Shown: positions 9,677 to 18,542 of the stretch, piece by piece | Layout of the letters: each line of letters begins with the position of its first letter | Numbering within the stretch: position 1 is the stretch's first letter | DNA from: Ilyomonas sp963847085 | GTDB taxonomy: Bacteria > Bacteroidota > Bacteroidia > Chitinophagales > Chitinophagaceae | Assembly (NCBI GenBank): GCA_963847085.1 | Contig: CAWJYO010000003.1 | Location: 62,001-126,000, forward strand | Direction: 5' to 3' | DNA: 64,000 bases | Made by a program: the position numbers and the translations under genes | The notes under the pieces: model-generated | Databases searched by the model: none | Seen by the model: only the letters and a program-made list of their open reading frames with translations | Told to the model about the DNA's origin: nothing

Positions 9677-11650
9677 ATGATGAAAGGAATGTTTGTTTTT
9701 GCCCTTCTTTTTTTATTCATGAACGTTTTTGCGCAATACGATGTTTGTGTATATGGCGGCACTTCTGCAGGTGTGATAGCAGCTTATACGGCTGCAAAAA
9801 TGAACAAGAAAGTGATTTTGATAGAACCCGGCAAACACTTGGGTGGTTTGACTTCCGGCGGTTTAGGCTACACCGATATTGGTAACAAATATGCTATTAG
9901 TGGTTTGTCAAGAGATTTCTACCGCCGAATGGGCAAAGACTATGGAAAATTCGAGCAATGGATATTTGAACCGTATGTTGCCGAAACTATTTTTAATGAT
10001 TATATCAAAGAAGCCAAGGTGCCGGTGTTGTATGAATATCGCATTATAAAAGCGGCAAAACAAAATGGCCGGATAAAAAGCATAGTGGTGGAAAACAGTG
10101 TTCATCCTTCTTCATCAACCAACCAAACCATCATAGCAAAAATGTTTATTGATTGCAGTTATGAAGGCGATTTAATGGAATGCGCGGGTATATCGTACAC
10201 AACAGGAAGAGAAGACAACAGCACTTATAATGAAACATGGAATGGCGTGCAGTTGTTAGATAAGCATCAGTTTCCGGATGGTGTAAGTCCCTACAAAATT
10301 GAGGATGATTCAACGAGTGGTTTGCTTTGGGGAATCAGCACAAATCAATTGTTACCGAACGGCACTGGAAACAAGCAAATGCAAGCCTACAATTATCGCA
10401 TCTGTTTAACCATCAATTCAAACAACAAAGTGGCAATAACAAAGCCGGAAGGATATGATTCTTCGCATTATGAACTGTTGTTGCGTTTGATGAAAGCACA
10501 GCCGGCCAAACAGAAACTGAGTGATTATTTTTTCTTTGGAATGATGCCGAATGGCAAAACAGACGTCAACAACAACGGTGGTTTTTCAACCGATATGATT
10601 GGTGAAAATTACAATTACCCCAATGCAAATTATGAGGAAAGAAAAAGCATCATTCAACAACATGAAAAGTACACCAAAGGCTTGCTTTGGTTTGTAGGGA
10701 ATGATGTTCGTGTACCAAAATCAATACGCGATGAAATGCAGCAATGGGGCTACCCAAAAGATGAATGGACGGATAACAACAACTTTAGCCCGCAGCTTTA
10801 CATTCGTGAAAGTCGCCGCATGATTGGCGAATATGTAATGACAGAAGCCAACTGCGAAGGAAGGCTGAAAGTGAGTGATGGCGCAGGTTTGGCAGCTTAC
10901 ACAATGGACTCGCACAACTGCGAAAGGTTAGTTGTAAACGGCACTGTAAAGAATGAAGGTGATGTGCAAAAAGGAGGCTTTGGTCCCTACCCGGTTTCGT
11001 ATCGTGCACTCATTCCAAAAGAAAGGGAATGTAAAAATATGCTGGTGCCGGTCTGCTTAAGTGCCAGTCATATTGCTTATGGTTCCATCCGTATGGAGCC
11101 GGTGTTTATGGTTTTAGCGCAATCGTGCGCTGTTGCGGCTTGCATGGCGATAGATGAAAAACAAAGCGTTCAAAAAATTGATGTAAGCAAATTGCAAACA
11201 TCATTGCAAAACAATCCGCTTGCAGATGGAAGCACGCCGGAAATATTGGTTGATAATGATGATTCAATCAGCGTAAAAATAAATGGCAATTGGCAACGAA
11301 GGTTAAGCGGCGGTTATGGTGCTTCGTACCTCCAAACTTCAAACAATGGTGAACAATCGGTAACCTATACGCCCAAAGTTTTAACCACAGGAAAATATAA
11401 ACTATACATTTATTCGCCACTCGTTGATAGTGCTGCGGACAAGACAACTGTAATGCTTGAAAATATGGGTAAAACCAAACGCTATCTTGTGGCTTCGCCC
11501 AAAAATATTGAAGGACAAACCAGTGGTGAATGGATATATGTTGGTGAAGAAATATTTGCAAAAGGAAGCCAACCTGCCATTATCATCACAACTAACAAAG
11601 AAAGGGGAAAAGTGGCTGCTGATGCGGTTTTGCTCATTCCTGAACGGTAA
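9677..11650 (+). CDS. Secreted FAD-dependent oxidoreductase, xanthan-lyase-like
   Basis: A 657-residue protein whose start is set at ATG 9677 because the next residues form a signal peptide (MMKGMFVFALLFLFMNVFA); an upstream in-frame start would bury it. The dinucleotide-binding fold follows at once (YDVCVYGGTSAGVIAAYTAAK, with the acidic end IEPGKHLGG), typical of the FAD_oxidored family found with polysaccharide-use genes. The last 140 residues or so form a beta-rich golvesin/xanthan-lyase-type C-terminal domain (SYLQTSNNGEQSVTYTP and GKYKLYIYSP). The family is annotated widely as xanthan lyase-like oxidoreductase, but the reaction is not established. It probably acts in the periplasm or at the surface on a sugar substrate, next to other carbohydrate genes. 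Confidence 0.87.
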   Translation: MMKGMFVFALLFLFMNVFAQYDVCVYGGTSAGVIAAYTAAKMNKKVILIEPGKHLGGLTSGGLGYTDIGNKYAISGLSRDFYRRMGKDYGKFEQWIFEPYVAETIFNDYIKEAKVPVLYEYRIIKAAKQNGRIKSIVVENSVHPSSSTNQTIIAKMFIDCSYEGDLMECAGISYTTGREDNSTYNETWNGVQLLDKHQFPDGVSPYKIEDDSTSGLLWGISTNQLLPNGTGNKQMQAYNYRICLTINSNNKVAITKPEGYDSSHYELLLRLMKAQPAKQKLSDYFFFGMMPNGKTDVNNNGGFSTDMIGENYNYPNANYEERKSIIQQHEKYTKGLLWFVGNDVRVPKSIRDEMQQWGYPKDEWTDNNNFSPQLYIRESRRMIGEYVMTEANCEGRLKVSDGAGLAAYTMDSHNCERLVVNGTVKNEGDVQKGGFGPYPVSYRALIPKERECKNMLVPVCLSASHIAYGSIRMEPVFMVLAQSCAVAACMAIDEKQSVQKIDVSKLQTSLQNNPLADGSTPEILVDNDDSISVKINGNWQRRLSGGYGASYLQTSNNGEQSVTYTPKVLTTGKYKLYIYSPLVDSAADKTTVMLENMGKTKRYLVASPKNIEGQTSGEWIYVGEEIFAKGSQPAIIITTNKERGKVAADAVLLIPER

Positions 11651-11789
11651 CTGAAAGGTTTTGTTTTTGCATGAAAACAAAAGAAGTAGATGGCCACAAA
11701 TCAATCGTTTTTGTTTTGCTGTAAAAATTCTATTATCCAATTGAGAAATGAACAAATAATTTCACCTTCGTTGTTATAAAAATAACGAT

Positions 11790-12662
11790 ATGCCATCTTC
11801 CATTTTGTCTTCAGAACAAATTAAATTGTATCACGAACAAGGTTATGTTGTTGTAAAAAGCTTTTGTTCAAAAGAACAAATTAACAAGTTGTATCAAACA
11901 GCTTTGCAGGATGATGCAATGAAAAAGAATGCACTCGATCTGAATGATCAGACAGGTAAAAAAACGCGTCTGTCTCTTTGGTTTACACCGGGCAATGATG
12001 TGTTTGGTTATTTAACGCGCAGCGAAAGGCTGATAAGCGCTGTACAACAGTTGTTGGGTGATAGTGCTAAGGTTTGTCACTTTCATTCTAAACTGATGCA
12101 AAAAGAACCTCGTGTTGGCGGCGCATGGGAATGGCATCAGGATTATGGCTATTGGTATAAAAACCAGTTTATGTTTCCCGACGAACTGATTAGTGTAATG
12201 ATTGCTTTAACTGGGGCCAATAAAGAAAATGGTTGTTTGCAAGTGATTGAAGGTTCGCATAAAATGGGAAGAGTGAATCATGGTTTTTCAGGTGAACAGG
12301 TGGGCGCCGACATGACAATGGTGAACAATGCTTTGAAAACGATGCCTTTGATTTATTCCGAATTAGAGCCGGGCGACGCTTTGTTTTTTCATCCGAACCT
12401 TCTTCATCGCTCAGAAGCTAACTTATCCGCAAACCCGCGCTGGTCGCTGATTTCATGCTATAGTTTACAATCAAATTTAGCTTATAACGAAACGTCAACT
12501 TCGTGGAATACGCCGGTTGAAGTCGTGCCGGATGAAGCGATATTGAACTGGGATGCAGACTCGTTATCCAACGCAGATTTTTTAAAGAAAGAGGCCGATC
12601 CGGCCCTGAAAGAAACAGGTTGGGAAGAAGGTGTGAACAATAGCAAAATTCCAGTGAAATAA
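11790..12662 (+). CDS. Phytanoyl-CoA dioxygenase family protein
   Basis: A 290-residue Fe(II)/2-oxoglutarate oxygenase of the PhyH family, which hydroxylates a carbon of an unknown substrate. The iron ligands are visible as the HxD pair in WEWHQDYGYW and a distal His in HPNLLHRSEANLS, followed by an Arg (NPRWSLISCY) for 2-oxoglutarate. The N-terminus LYHEQGYVVVKSF is the family's opening strand-helix. There is no signal peptide, so it is cytosolic. It is co-directional with the FAD oxidoreductase 139 bases upstream and with the glycoside-hydrolase-like fusion downstream. In Bacteroidota such enzymes often sit among sugar and osmolyte catabolic genes, but no substrate can be assigned. Confidence 0.9.
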   Translation: MPSSILSSEQIKLYHEQGYVVVKSFCSKEQINKLYQTALQDDAMKKNALDLNDQTGKKTRLSLWFTPGNDVFGYLTRSERLISAVQQLLGDSAKVCHFHSKLMQKEPRVGGAWEWHQDYGYWYKNQFMFPDELISVMIALTGANKENGCLQVIEGSHKMGRVNHGFSGEQVGADMTMVNNALKTMPLIYSELEPGDALFFHPNLLHRSEANLSANPRWSLISCYSLQSNLAYNETSTSWNTPVEVVPDEAILNWDADSLSNADFLKKEADPALKETGWEEGVNNSKIPVK

Positions 12663-12826
12663 TACAGCATAGCTATTTTGAAACAAAGTCTTATTTGAAT
12701 TTTTTTGGGAAACCTTTATGCGATTGGTGATTGCTTTAGCCTAAGCACTGTATACATGGCACGCTGCTGAAATGTTTTTATCTCATTGGAACTGGAAATT
12801 AGGTAGTGTATCACTTTAAATTTGTT

Positions 12827-12872
12827 CCGCAGATTTCGCGGATCTGCGCTGATAAACTGTATGAATCTGCGG
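12827..12872. repeat. Intergenic hairpin, probable dispersed-repeat family
   Basis: Within the 297-base gap before the 12960 gene, CCGCAGATT (12827) pairs with AATCTGCGG (12864), with GCGGATCTGCG nested between them, and outer GTATC/GATAC arms lie at about 12808 and 12892. The wording resembles small palindromic repeats scattered in many Bacteroidota genomes, but only one copy is present in this window. Confidence 0.45.
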
Positions 12873-12959
12873 TTATTTGCGTCATCTGAGGGATACTGTA
12901 TTTTAAAACTGAGACATTACTGGAAATTAAATTTCTTTATTGATTCAAACTGCTCGCCA

Positions 12960-15107
12960 ATGAAAGTGATTACTACCATTTTATTATCCTGTTTTCTTAC
13001 CACTGTTCATGCACAAGAAATAAGGCTGCAAGGCGCAGCCGGTGAGTTGATTGCGCCACCGGTCAACACTTGGCAGCGAGATGAGTGGTTAGATTCGATT
13101 ACATGCTGGAAAATCGGGCGAAAACAAAAGTTGAACTACAAGGACGACAATTACAAACGCCCTGAATTGAAGTGGACAAGGAAAGTTTTTATTCATGTGC
13201 AGATGATGGCACACGACCGTTATTTCTATGACCCCATCAACCGCAAATACACGGTAGATAAGTATTTGAACGATTTGACAAAACGATATGGCGGAATTGA
13301 TGCGGTGTTGATTTGGCCAACCTATCCGAATATTGGTGCCGACAACCGCAACCAGTTTGATTTGGTGGCTGCGATGCCTGGCGGCAAAGAAGGTATCCGG
13401 CAAATGATACAGGATTTTCATAGTCGTGGCGTAAAGGTTTTTTTCCCGATTATGATTTGGGATAGAGGCACACAACCGATAGATGAAGCGATGGCAATGG
13501 CATTGATAAAAGAGATGAAAGACCTGGGCGCTGATGGCATGAATGGAGACACTATGAATGGCGTAACCGAAGATTTTGAAGATGCCTGCGATAGCCTGAA
13601 CTATCATATTGCCTTGCAGCCTGAGGTGAACATTTCCGATTTAAAAATGCTGGAATGGAATGCGATGAGTTGGGGTTATTATTGGAAGAATTGGGACTCG
13701 CTCTCCTTTGGTTATAAACCTGCTGTAAGCTTGTACAAATGGATGGAACCACGTCACCAGGTGAGCATCACCGACCGGTGGGCAATTGATAAAACCGACG
13801 ATTTGCAATACGCATTTTTCAATGGTGTTGGCTACAATGCGTGGGAAAATATATGGGGTATTTGGAACCAGGTTCCCGACAGGTATGCAGAAGCGATAAG
13901 AAGAATCAGAACTATTTATCAACAATTTCCAAACGCATGGAGCAGTAAAGATTGGGAGCCATATATTCCAGTGTTGCAGGAAGGTGTATTTGCTTCTAAG
14001 TTTCCAAATGGAAACGATACAATTTACACGTTCGTAAATCGTGATAGCGATGATAAAACCGGAGTGCAAATTGAATTATCTTATCAGTCCAACCTTAACT
14101 ATTATGATGTATGGAATGGCAATGAAATCAAGCCTTCTTTTTCAAATGGGAAAGCTATTTTTTCATTCCCAATCGAAGGTTTTGGTTTTGGTGCAATATT
14201 GGTTACCAGCAAAACAAAAACTTATAATCAATTCGCATCATTCTTGCAAAGAATGAATGTCTTTGCTAAGAAACCTTTGCATTCTTACTTAATAAGCTGG
14301 AAGCCTTTGCCACAACAGATTATAGCCATTGCTAAAACAAATGGGGCAAAAACAAAACCGGAAGGAATGTTGTTGATTCCTTCCACTAACAATTACATTC
14401 TTAAAACAGATGGCGTGATGATAGAAGGTAACGAATTGCCAGATGCTGTTGGCGTGCAATATCCCTGGGAAACGCATCCGCAACGCTCGCATACACATAC
14501 TATGAGAATGCTTTCTTTTTACATAGATGAATATCCCGTTACGAACAAGCAATACAAACAATTTCTAAATGCCACACAGTATCATCCAAAAGATGATTAC
14601 AACTTTTTAAAAGATTGGAAAGAGGGTACCTATCCAACAGGTTGGGATGATAAGCCGGTTACCTGGGTATCGCTTGAAGACGCACGGGCTTATTCGGACT
14701 GGGCAGGCAAGCGGTTGCCGCACGAATGGGAATGGCAATATGCTTCGCAGGGAACCGATGGCAGGCAATATCCGTGGGGAAACCAAAAGGATAGCTCTCT
14801 CATTCCGCCAGCCGATACAACGCGAGCCATGCGCGAGCCAACAGATGTAACGGCTTATGCAAAAAGTGCAAGTCCGTTTGGTGTGAAAGACATGATTGGC
14901 AATGTGTGGCAATGGACAGATGAATATGATGACGAGCATACCCGCTCGGCCATTGTAAAAGGTGGTAGTTACTTTCATGCACAAACTTCAGGTTGGTATT
15001 TTCCGCAGGCACAGGAAGTGAACAAGCATGGAAAATATTTGCTCATGTCGCCAGGCATGGACAGAGCCGCCACCATTGGCTTTCGTTGTGTGGTGGATAC
15101 AGAGTAA
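12960..15107 (+). CDS. Secreted glycoside-hydrolase-like barrel fused to an FGE/SUMF1 domain
   Basis: A 715-residue two-domain protein. ATG 12960 is chosen because it opens a signal peptide (MKVITTILLSCFLTTVHAQ); the frame stays open upstream but runs through a repeat. Residues of about 60-470 look like a TIM-barrel hydrolase: a strand ending in DAVLIWPTYPNIGADNRNQ, then GVKVFFPIMIWDRG, LGADGMNGDTMNG and a C-terminal beta domain. Residues of about 520-710 are a formylglycine-generating-enzyme/sulfatase-modifying fold with YIDEYPVTNKQYKQFL, KRLPHEWEWQYASQG, GNVWQWTDEY, VKGGSY and GFRCV. No sulfatase is nearby, so the FGE-type fold more likely serves binding or another role. The glycan target is unknown. 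It is co-directional with the flanking sugar genes. Confidence 0.8.
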   Translation: MKVITTILLSCFLTTVHAQEIRLQGAAGELIAPPVNTWQRDEWLDSITCWKIGRKQKLNYKDDNYKRPELKWTRKVFIHVQMMAHDRYFYDPINRKYTVDKYLNDLTKRYGGIDAVLIWPTYPNIGADNRNQFDLVAAMPGGKEGIRQMIQDFHSRGVKVFFPIMIWDRGTQPIDEAMAMALIKEMKDLGADGMNGDTMNGVTEDFEDACDSLNYHIALQPEVNISDLKMLEWNAMSWGYYWKNWDSLSFGYKPAVSLYKWMEPRHQVSITDRWAIDKTDDLQYAFFNGVGYNAWENIWGIWNQVPDRYAEAIRRIRTIYQQFPNAWSSKDWEPYIPVLQEGVFASKFPNGNDTIYTFVNRDSDDKTGVQIELSYQSNLNYYDVWNGNEIKPSFSNGKAIFSFPIEGFGFGAILVTSKTKTYNQFASFLQRMNVFAKKPLHSYLISWKPLPQQIIAIAKTNGAKTKPEGMLLIPSTNNYILKTDGVMIEGNELPDAVGVQYPWETHPQRSHTHTMRMLSFYIDEYPVTNKQYKQFLNATQYHPKDDYNFLKDWKEGTYPTGWDDKPVTWVSLEDARAYSDWAGKRLPHEWEWQYASQGTDGRQYPWGNQKDSSLIPPADTTRAMREPTDVTAYAKSASPFGVKDMIGNVWQWTDEYDDEHTRSAIVKGGSYFHAQTSGWYFPQAQEVNKHGKYLLMSPGMDRAATIGFRCVVDTE

Positions 15108-15191
15108 AGTTTGTTTTTGTCGCAATTTTTAAACAAGATGATATGGATTGCTTTGCATCTTGCACTACATTTATTCATCAAATAAAAAACT

Positions 15192-15665
15192 ATGAATGTA
15201 TCACAAGACGCTGATGCAAATTTTGCAGCTTTGAACGTAACGTTGCCGCCACCGCCTGCACCCAAAGGCGTTTACAAACCTTGCCTGCAGGATGGTAAAT
15301 ATTTGTATTTATCAGGTCATGGTCCGGTACAGAACGACGGCACTCTTATCATTGGTCGGGTGGGCGAAAACCTGAACAAAGACGAAGGCAAAGCCGCCGC
15401 CAAACAAGTCGGCTTAACTATGCTGTCAACGATTCATGCAAGCTTAGGTTCATTCAATCAAATAAAACGCGTTGTCAAAGTATTAGGCATGGTGAACGGC
15501 ACACCTGATTTTTTATATCATCCTTATGTTATCAACGGTTGCAGCGAATTGTTTGCGCAAATATGGGGTGATGACAATGGCGTTGGTGTACGCAGTGCCG
15601 TTGGTATGGGTTCGTTGCCGGATAATATTCCGGTTGAAATTGAAGCCATCTTTGAATTGGTGTAA
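15192..15665 (+). CDS. RidA (YjgF/YER057c/UK114) family protein
   Basis: A 157-residue RidA-like protein; family members hydrolyse reactive enamines and imines made by PLP enzymes. It contains GKYLYLSGHGPVQNDG, GLTMLSTIHASLGSFNQIKR, a strand VVKVLGMVNGTPDF and the closing VGMGSLPDNIPVEIEAIFELV, in which the usual Arg/Glu pocket is only partly preserved. It belongs to a longer RidA subgroup than the 125-residue canonical form. It lies 22 bases upstream of a PLP-dependent D-threonine-aldolase-type gene on the same strand. That fits RidA's role of cleaning up intermediates from a PLP partner and suggests one transcript. Confidence 0.9.
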   Translation: MNVSQDADANFAALNVTLPPPPAPKGVYKPCLQDGKYLYLSGHGPVQNDGTLIIGRVGENLNKDEGKAAAKQVGLTMLSTIHASLGSFNQIKRVVKVLGMVNGTPDFLYHPYVINGCSELFAQIWGDDNGVGVRSAVGMGSLPDNIPVEIEAIFELV

Positions 15666-15687
15666 AAATAAAAATGAGCAAAAACAA

Positions 15688-16821
15688 ATGATGAACGATT
15701 GGTTTGAAATTAATAACATTGAAGAATACGATTCGCCCATGCTGGTTGTTTATTCCAACAGAATCAAAAACAATATTGCTTTGGCGAAAGAAATCGTGGG
15801 TGATGTAAAACGGTTGCGACCGCATGTAAAAACAAACAAAATGCGTGAAGTATGTTTGATGATGATGGAAGCGGGCATCACCAAATTCAAATGTGCAACT
15901 ATTGCGGAAGCCGAGATGTTAGGAATGATAAGTGCCTCTGATGTTTTACTTTCTTACCAGCTTGTCGGACCTAAAATGCAGCGTTTTATTTCATTAATAA
16001 AAACATATCGGAATACCCAGTTTTCGGCCATTGTAGATGATGTAGAAACTTCACGCCAACTCAACAATTTGTGTAAGCAAAACAATGTTGTGCTTTCTGT
16101 GTATGTTGACGTGAATGTTGGCATGAACCGCACCGGCATTCAACCTCAGAAAGCGTTTGCTTTTATTCAATTTTTAAAAGAGTTATCGTCCATACATTTT
16201 GCAGGCTTTCATGTTTACGATGGCCATATCCGCGACAGCGATTTTGCCATTCGCAAACAACATTCAGATGCTGCTTTTGCGCCTGTTGAAAGCCTTTACA
16301 GGCAAGCGTTGCAGCTATTTAACCATCCGATAAAAATAGTAGCCGGCGGCACACCTACATTCCCTGTTCATGCGCAAAAAGAGGAACATGTTGAATGCAG
16401 CCCGGGCACATTCGTTTTTTCGGATTGGGGTTATCATCATATTTTATCCGACGAGCCCTTTGAATATGCTGCTTTGGTAGTAGCAAGAGTGATTTCGGTG
16501 ATTGATGAAGAAACGATTTGTGTGGATTTAGGACATAAATCGGTAGCTGCAGAAAACCCTTTGCCGCGTGTGCATTTTTTAAACGCACCCGATGCCATTC
16601 CAACTTCACAAAGCGAAGAACATTTGGTGCTGAAAGTGCCGCTTTATAACAATTATAAAACCGGCACTGTGCTATATGGCGTACCGGTTCACATTTGCCC
16701 GACAGTGGCTTTATACGATACTGCTTTTGTGGCAAAACAAAACCATATTATTGAAAGCTGGAAAGTGATTGCAAGGGACAGAAGCATCGGTAGTTTAAAA
16801 AATCAAGGTAACAAGGAATAA
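15688..16821 (+). CDS. D-threonine aldolase / D-serine dehydratase-type PLP enzyme
   Basis: A 377-residue fold-III PLP enzyme. Start ATG 15688 lies 22 bases after the RidA stop; an upstream extension would overlap RidA. The N-terminal alanine-racemase-like barrel has the PLP Lys in RPHVKTNKMREV, then TIAEAEMLG, VYVDVNVGMNRTGI and the phosphate loop IVAGGTPTFPVH. The C-terminal beta domain ends with VPVHICPTVALYD, the His and Cys that hold the metal ion in D-threonine aldolase and D-serine dehydratase. The enzyme either cleaves beta-hydroxy D-amino acids or eliminates water from D-serine. RidA upstream would favour an enamine-releasing dehydratase, and a D-peptide source could be the M19 dipeptidase downstream. 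Both links are inferred. Confidence 0.88.
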   Translation: MMNDWFEINNIEEYDSPMLVVYSNRIKNNIALAKEIVGDVKRLRPHVKTNKMREVCLMMMEAGITKFKCATIAEAEMLGMISASDVLLSYQLVGPKMQRFISLIKTYRNTQFSAIVDDVETSRQLNNLCKQNNVVLSVYVDVNVGMNRTGIQPQKAFAFIQFLKELSSIHFAGFHVYDGHIRDSDFAIRKQHSDAAFAPVESLYRQALQLFNHPIKIVAGGTPTFPVHAQKEEHVECSPGTFVFSDWGYHHILSDEPFEYAALVVARVISVIDEETICVDLGHKSVAAENPLPRVHFLNAPDAIPTSQSEEHLVLKVPLYNNYKTGTVLYGVPVHICPTVALYDTAFVAKQNHIIESWKVIARDRSIGSLKNQGNKE

Positions 16822-16873
16822 AAGTTAAGAAGAAGCTACAAGAAATCAAGAAGCAAGACAAGAAGAATACAAA

Positions 16874-16929
16874 ATACAGTTTTATGGTACGAGGTTTTGC
16901 AGCTCCGGTTTAGCATCGTTGCGTCGCAC
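16874..16929 (+). repeat. Left arm of an inverted repeat flanking the dipeptidase gene
   Basis: This arm carries ATACAGTTTT at its outer end and AGCATCGTTGCGTCGCAC (16912-16929) at its inner end, separated by a CTCCGG core. Both blocks recur as exact reverse complements at 18176-18230, on the other side of the 17004-18086 gene. It resembles an intergenic palindromic repeat or a small mobile-element end. Confidence 0.75.
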
Positions 16930-17003
16930 TCTTCAACGTTCTAAAATTAATTGGGCAAAAACAAACTTCAGAATACATCTCATCAATTATTCAAACCATC
17001 TAC

Positions 17004-18086
17004 TTGAAAACATCTCCTTTTATCATTGATGCGCACCTCGATTTAAGCATGAACGCAATGGAATGGAACCGCGATTTGCGGCAGCCTGTTTCATCTATAA
17101 ATGGAAGAGAAAAGGGCATGAAAGACAAGCCCGACAGAGGCAAAGCTACTGTATCGTTACCCGAGCTTAGAAAGGGCAATATCGGGCTGGTGGTAGCAAC
17201 TCAGATTGCCCGATATGTTGCGCCCTCAAACCCTTTGCCCGGTTGGGCTTCACCGCAGCAGGCATGGGCGCAAACACAGGGACAGTTGGCATGGTACAAA
17301 GCTATGGAAGAAGAAGGTGAAATGGTGATGATAAAAGACTATTCTTCTTTAGAAAAACACATTGCTTTATGGATGAATGGCGAGCCAAATGAAAACAAAC
17401 CCATTGGATATATTTTAAGTTTGGAAGGCGCCGACTCGCTGATAACTGTGCAGCATGTTGAACGGGCTTATAACTATGGATTGCGTGCACTTGGCCCTGC
17501 ACATTATGGTGAAGGAAGATACGCAAACGGCACGGATGCAACCGGCAATTTGAACAAGCAAGGCAAAGAGTTATTGAAAGAAATGGAACACCTCAACATG
17601 ATTTTGGATGCAACACATTTGTGCGATGATGCCTTTTGGGATGCGCTTAATTTATTTAAGGGGAATATATGGTCAAGCCACCACAATTGCCGCGCATTGG
17701 TAAACCATAACCGACAGGCCAGTGATGAAATGATAAAGGCGCTGGTAGAAAGAGGCGCTGTGATTGGCGTCGCCTTAGATGCCTGGATGCTGGTGCCCAA
17801 TTGGGTTCGCGGCACATCAACGCCTCAACAAATGAATTGCAATTTGAATACAGTAGCCGACCATATTGATCATATTTGCAACATGGCTGGAAATGCTTTG
17901 CATGTTGCCATTGGAAGCGATTTGGATGGTGCTTTCGGGTGTGAGCAATGTCCATACGATTTGGAAACCATTGCTGATTTGCAAAAGTTAGCTCCACTCT
18001 TACAACAAAGAGGTTACAGCGATAGCGATATTGAAAATATTATGTACGGCAATTGGCTTACTTTTCTTACAAAAGCATGGAAATGA
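17004..18086 (+). CDS. Membrane-dipeptidase (renal dipeptidase, M19) family peptidase
   Basis: A 360-residue zinc-dependent dipeptidase of the amidohydrolase superfamily; the family cleaves dipeptides, often with a D-residue at the C-side. Metal and active-site motifs are in order: DAHLDLSMNA near the start, LSLEGADSL (bridging Glu), DATHLCDDAFWD, SSHHNCRALVNHNRQ and GSDLDGAFG. The start is TTG 17004: no ATG exists in frame upstream, and starting at the next ATG would delete part of the first metal motif. No signal peptide is visible, so it is probably cytosolic. The gene is bracketed by an inverted repeat (16874-16929 and 18176-18230). The D-amino-acid PLP enzyme upstream suggests use of D-containing peptides. 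Confidence 0.9.
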   Translation: MKTSPFIIDAHLDLSMNAMEWNRDLRQPVSSINGREKGMKDKPDRGKATVSLPELRKGNIGLVVATQIARYVAPSNPLPGWASPQQAWAQTQGQLAWYKAMEEEGEMVMIKDYSSLEKHIALWMNGEPNENKPIGYILSLEGADSLITVQHVERAYNYGLRALGPAHYGEGRYANGTDATGNLNKQGKELLKEMEHLNMILDATHLCDDAFWDALNLFKGNIWSSHHNCRALVNHNRQASDEMIKALVERGAVIGVALDAWMLVPNWVRGTSTPQQMNCNLNTVADHIDHICNMAGNALHVAIGSDLDGAFGCEQCPYDLETIADLQKLAPLLQQRGYSDSDIENIMYGNWLTFLTKAWK

Positions 18087-18175
18087 AGAAATACATGCGA
18101 TAACAACTTTGGTTAAATATAGGATTACTGTAATACGGTTACACTTAGCCCGAAAAGTAGCATAGGCGTACAAGT

Positions 18176-18230
18176 GTGCGACGCAACGATGCTCAACCGG
18201 AGACATAAAGCCGGAAACATAAAACTGTAT
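18176..18230 (-). repeat. Right arm of an inverted repeat flanking the dipeptidase gene
   Basis: GTGCGACGCAACGATGCT (18176-18193) is the exact reverse complement of 16912-16929, and AAAACTGTAT (18221-18230) mirrors the outer block of the left arm. Between them ACCGGAG matches the CTCCGG core, followed by a tandem CCGGA/ACATAA pattern present only on this side. Confidence 0.75.
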
Positions 18231-18302
18231 TTGGCTGTTTGCAAAATCCATTAACCAATTGTGGCAAATGATTTGTACTTTATTGGTTCTAAAGCATTTA
18301 TT

Positions 18303-18488
18303 ATGGCGAAAGAAAAGTATGAAAAACATGAACAAAAGGGCAATGAAGATGCCGCTGTAAAACCAGATCAGGAAACGTTGAATACGACCGATCCGCAGGA
18401 ACACATGAGCGGACCCTTTTCATCGTTAATGAAAGGAACAGAAAAAACATTCGAAAAGCAAGGTGGCAAAACATCCGATGATGAATAA
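18303..18488 (+). CDS. Small hydrophilic protein, unknown (61 aa)
   Basis: Not recognised. ATG 18303 gives a 61-residue, highly charged, Lys/Glu/Asp-rich product (MAKEKYEKHEQKGNEDAAVK near the start, HMSGPFSSLMKGTEKTFEKQ in the middle) with no hydrophobic segment. It is probably disordered. Such short charged proteins resemble stress or starvation-induced proteins, but no family match can be claimed. A GTG at 18261 would add 14 residues and is less likely. A bidirectional terminator follows at 18514, shared with the convergent transporter gene. Confidence 0.6.
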   Translation: MAKEKYEKHEQKGNEDAAVKPDQETLNTTDPQEHMSGPFSSLMKGTEKTFEKQGGKTSDDE

Positions 18489-18513
18489 ATAAATTGCGAT
18501 TTGTTTTTGTGCG

Positions 18514-18542
18514 AAAAAAGAAGCCTATTGCGCTTCTTTTTT
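18514..18542. terminator. Bidirectional terminator
   Basis: A perfect 11-base stem, AAAAAAGAAGC / GCTTCTTTTTT, with a seven-base loop. It lies between the convergent 61-residue protein gene and the SemiSWEET gene, whose stop codon falls in the loop. A/T runs on both sides allow use in either direction. Confidence 0.9.

Noticed and set aside
12822..12959. Earlier in-frame start for the barrel-FGE gene
   Set aside because: It runs through a palindromic repeat, and the later ATG gives a clean signal peptide.
13089..13607. 172-codon frame opposite the barrel-FGE fusion gene
   Set aside because: Shadow of a strongly supported gene; the peptide has odd His/Cys-rich composition and no motif.
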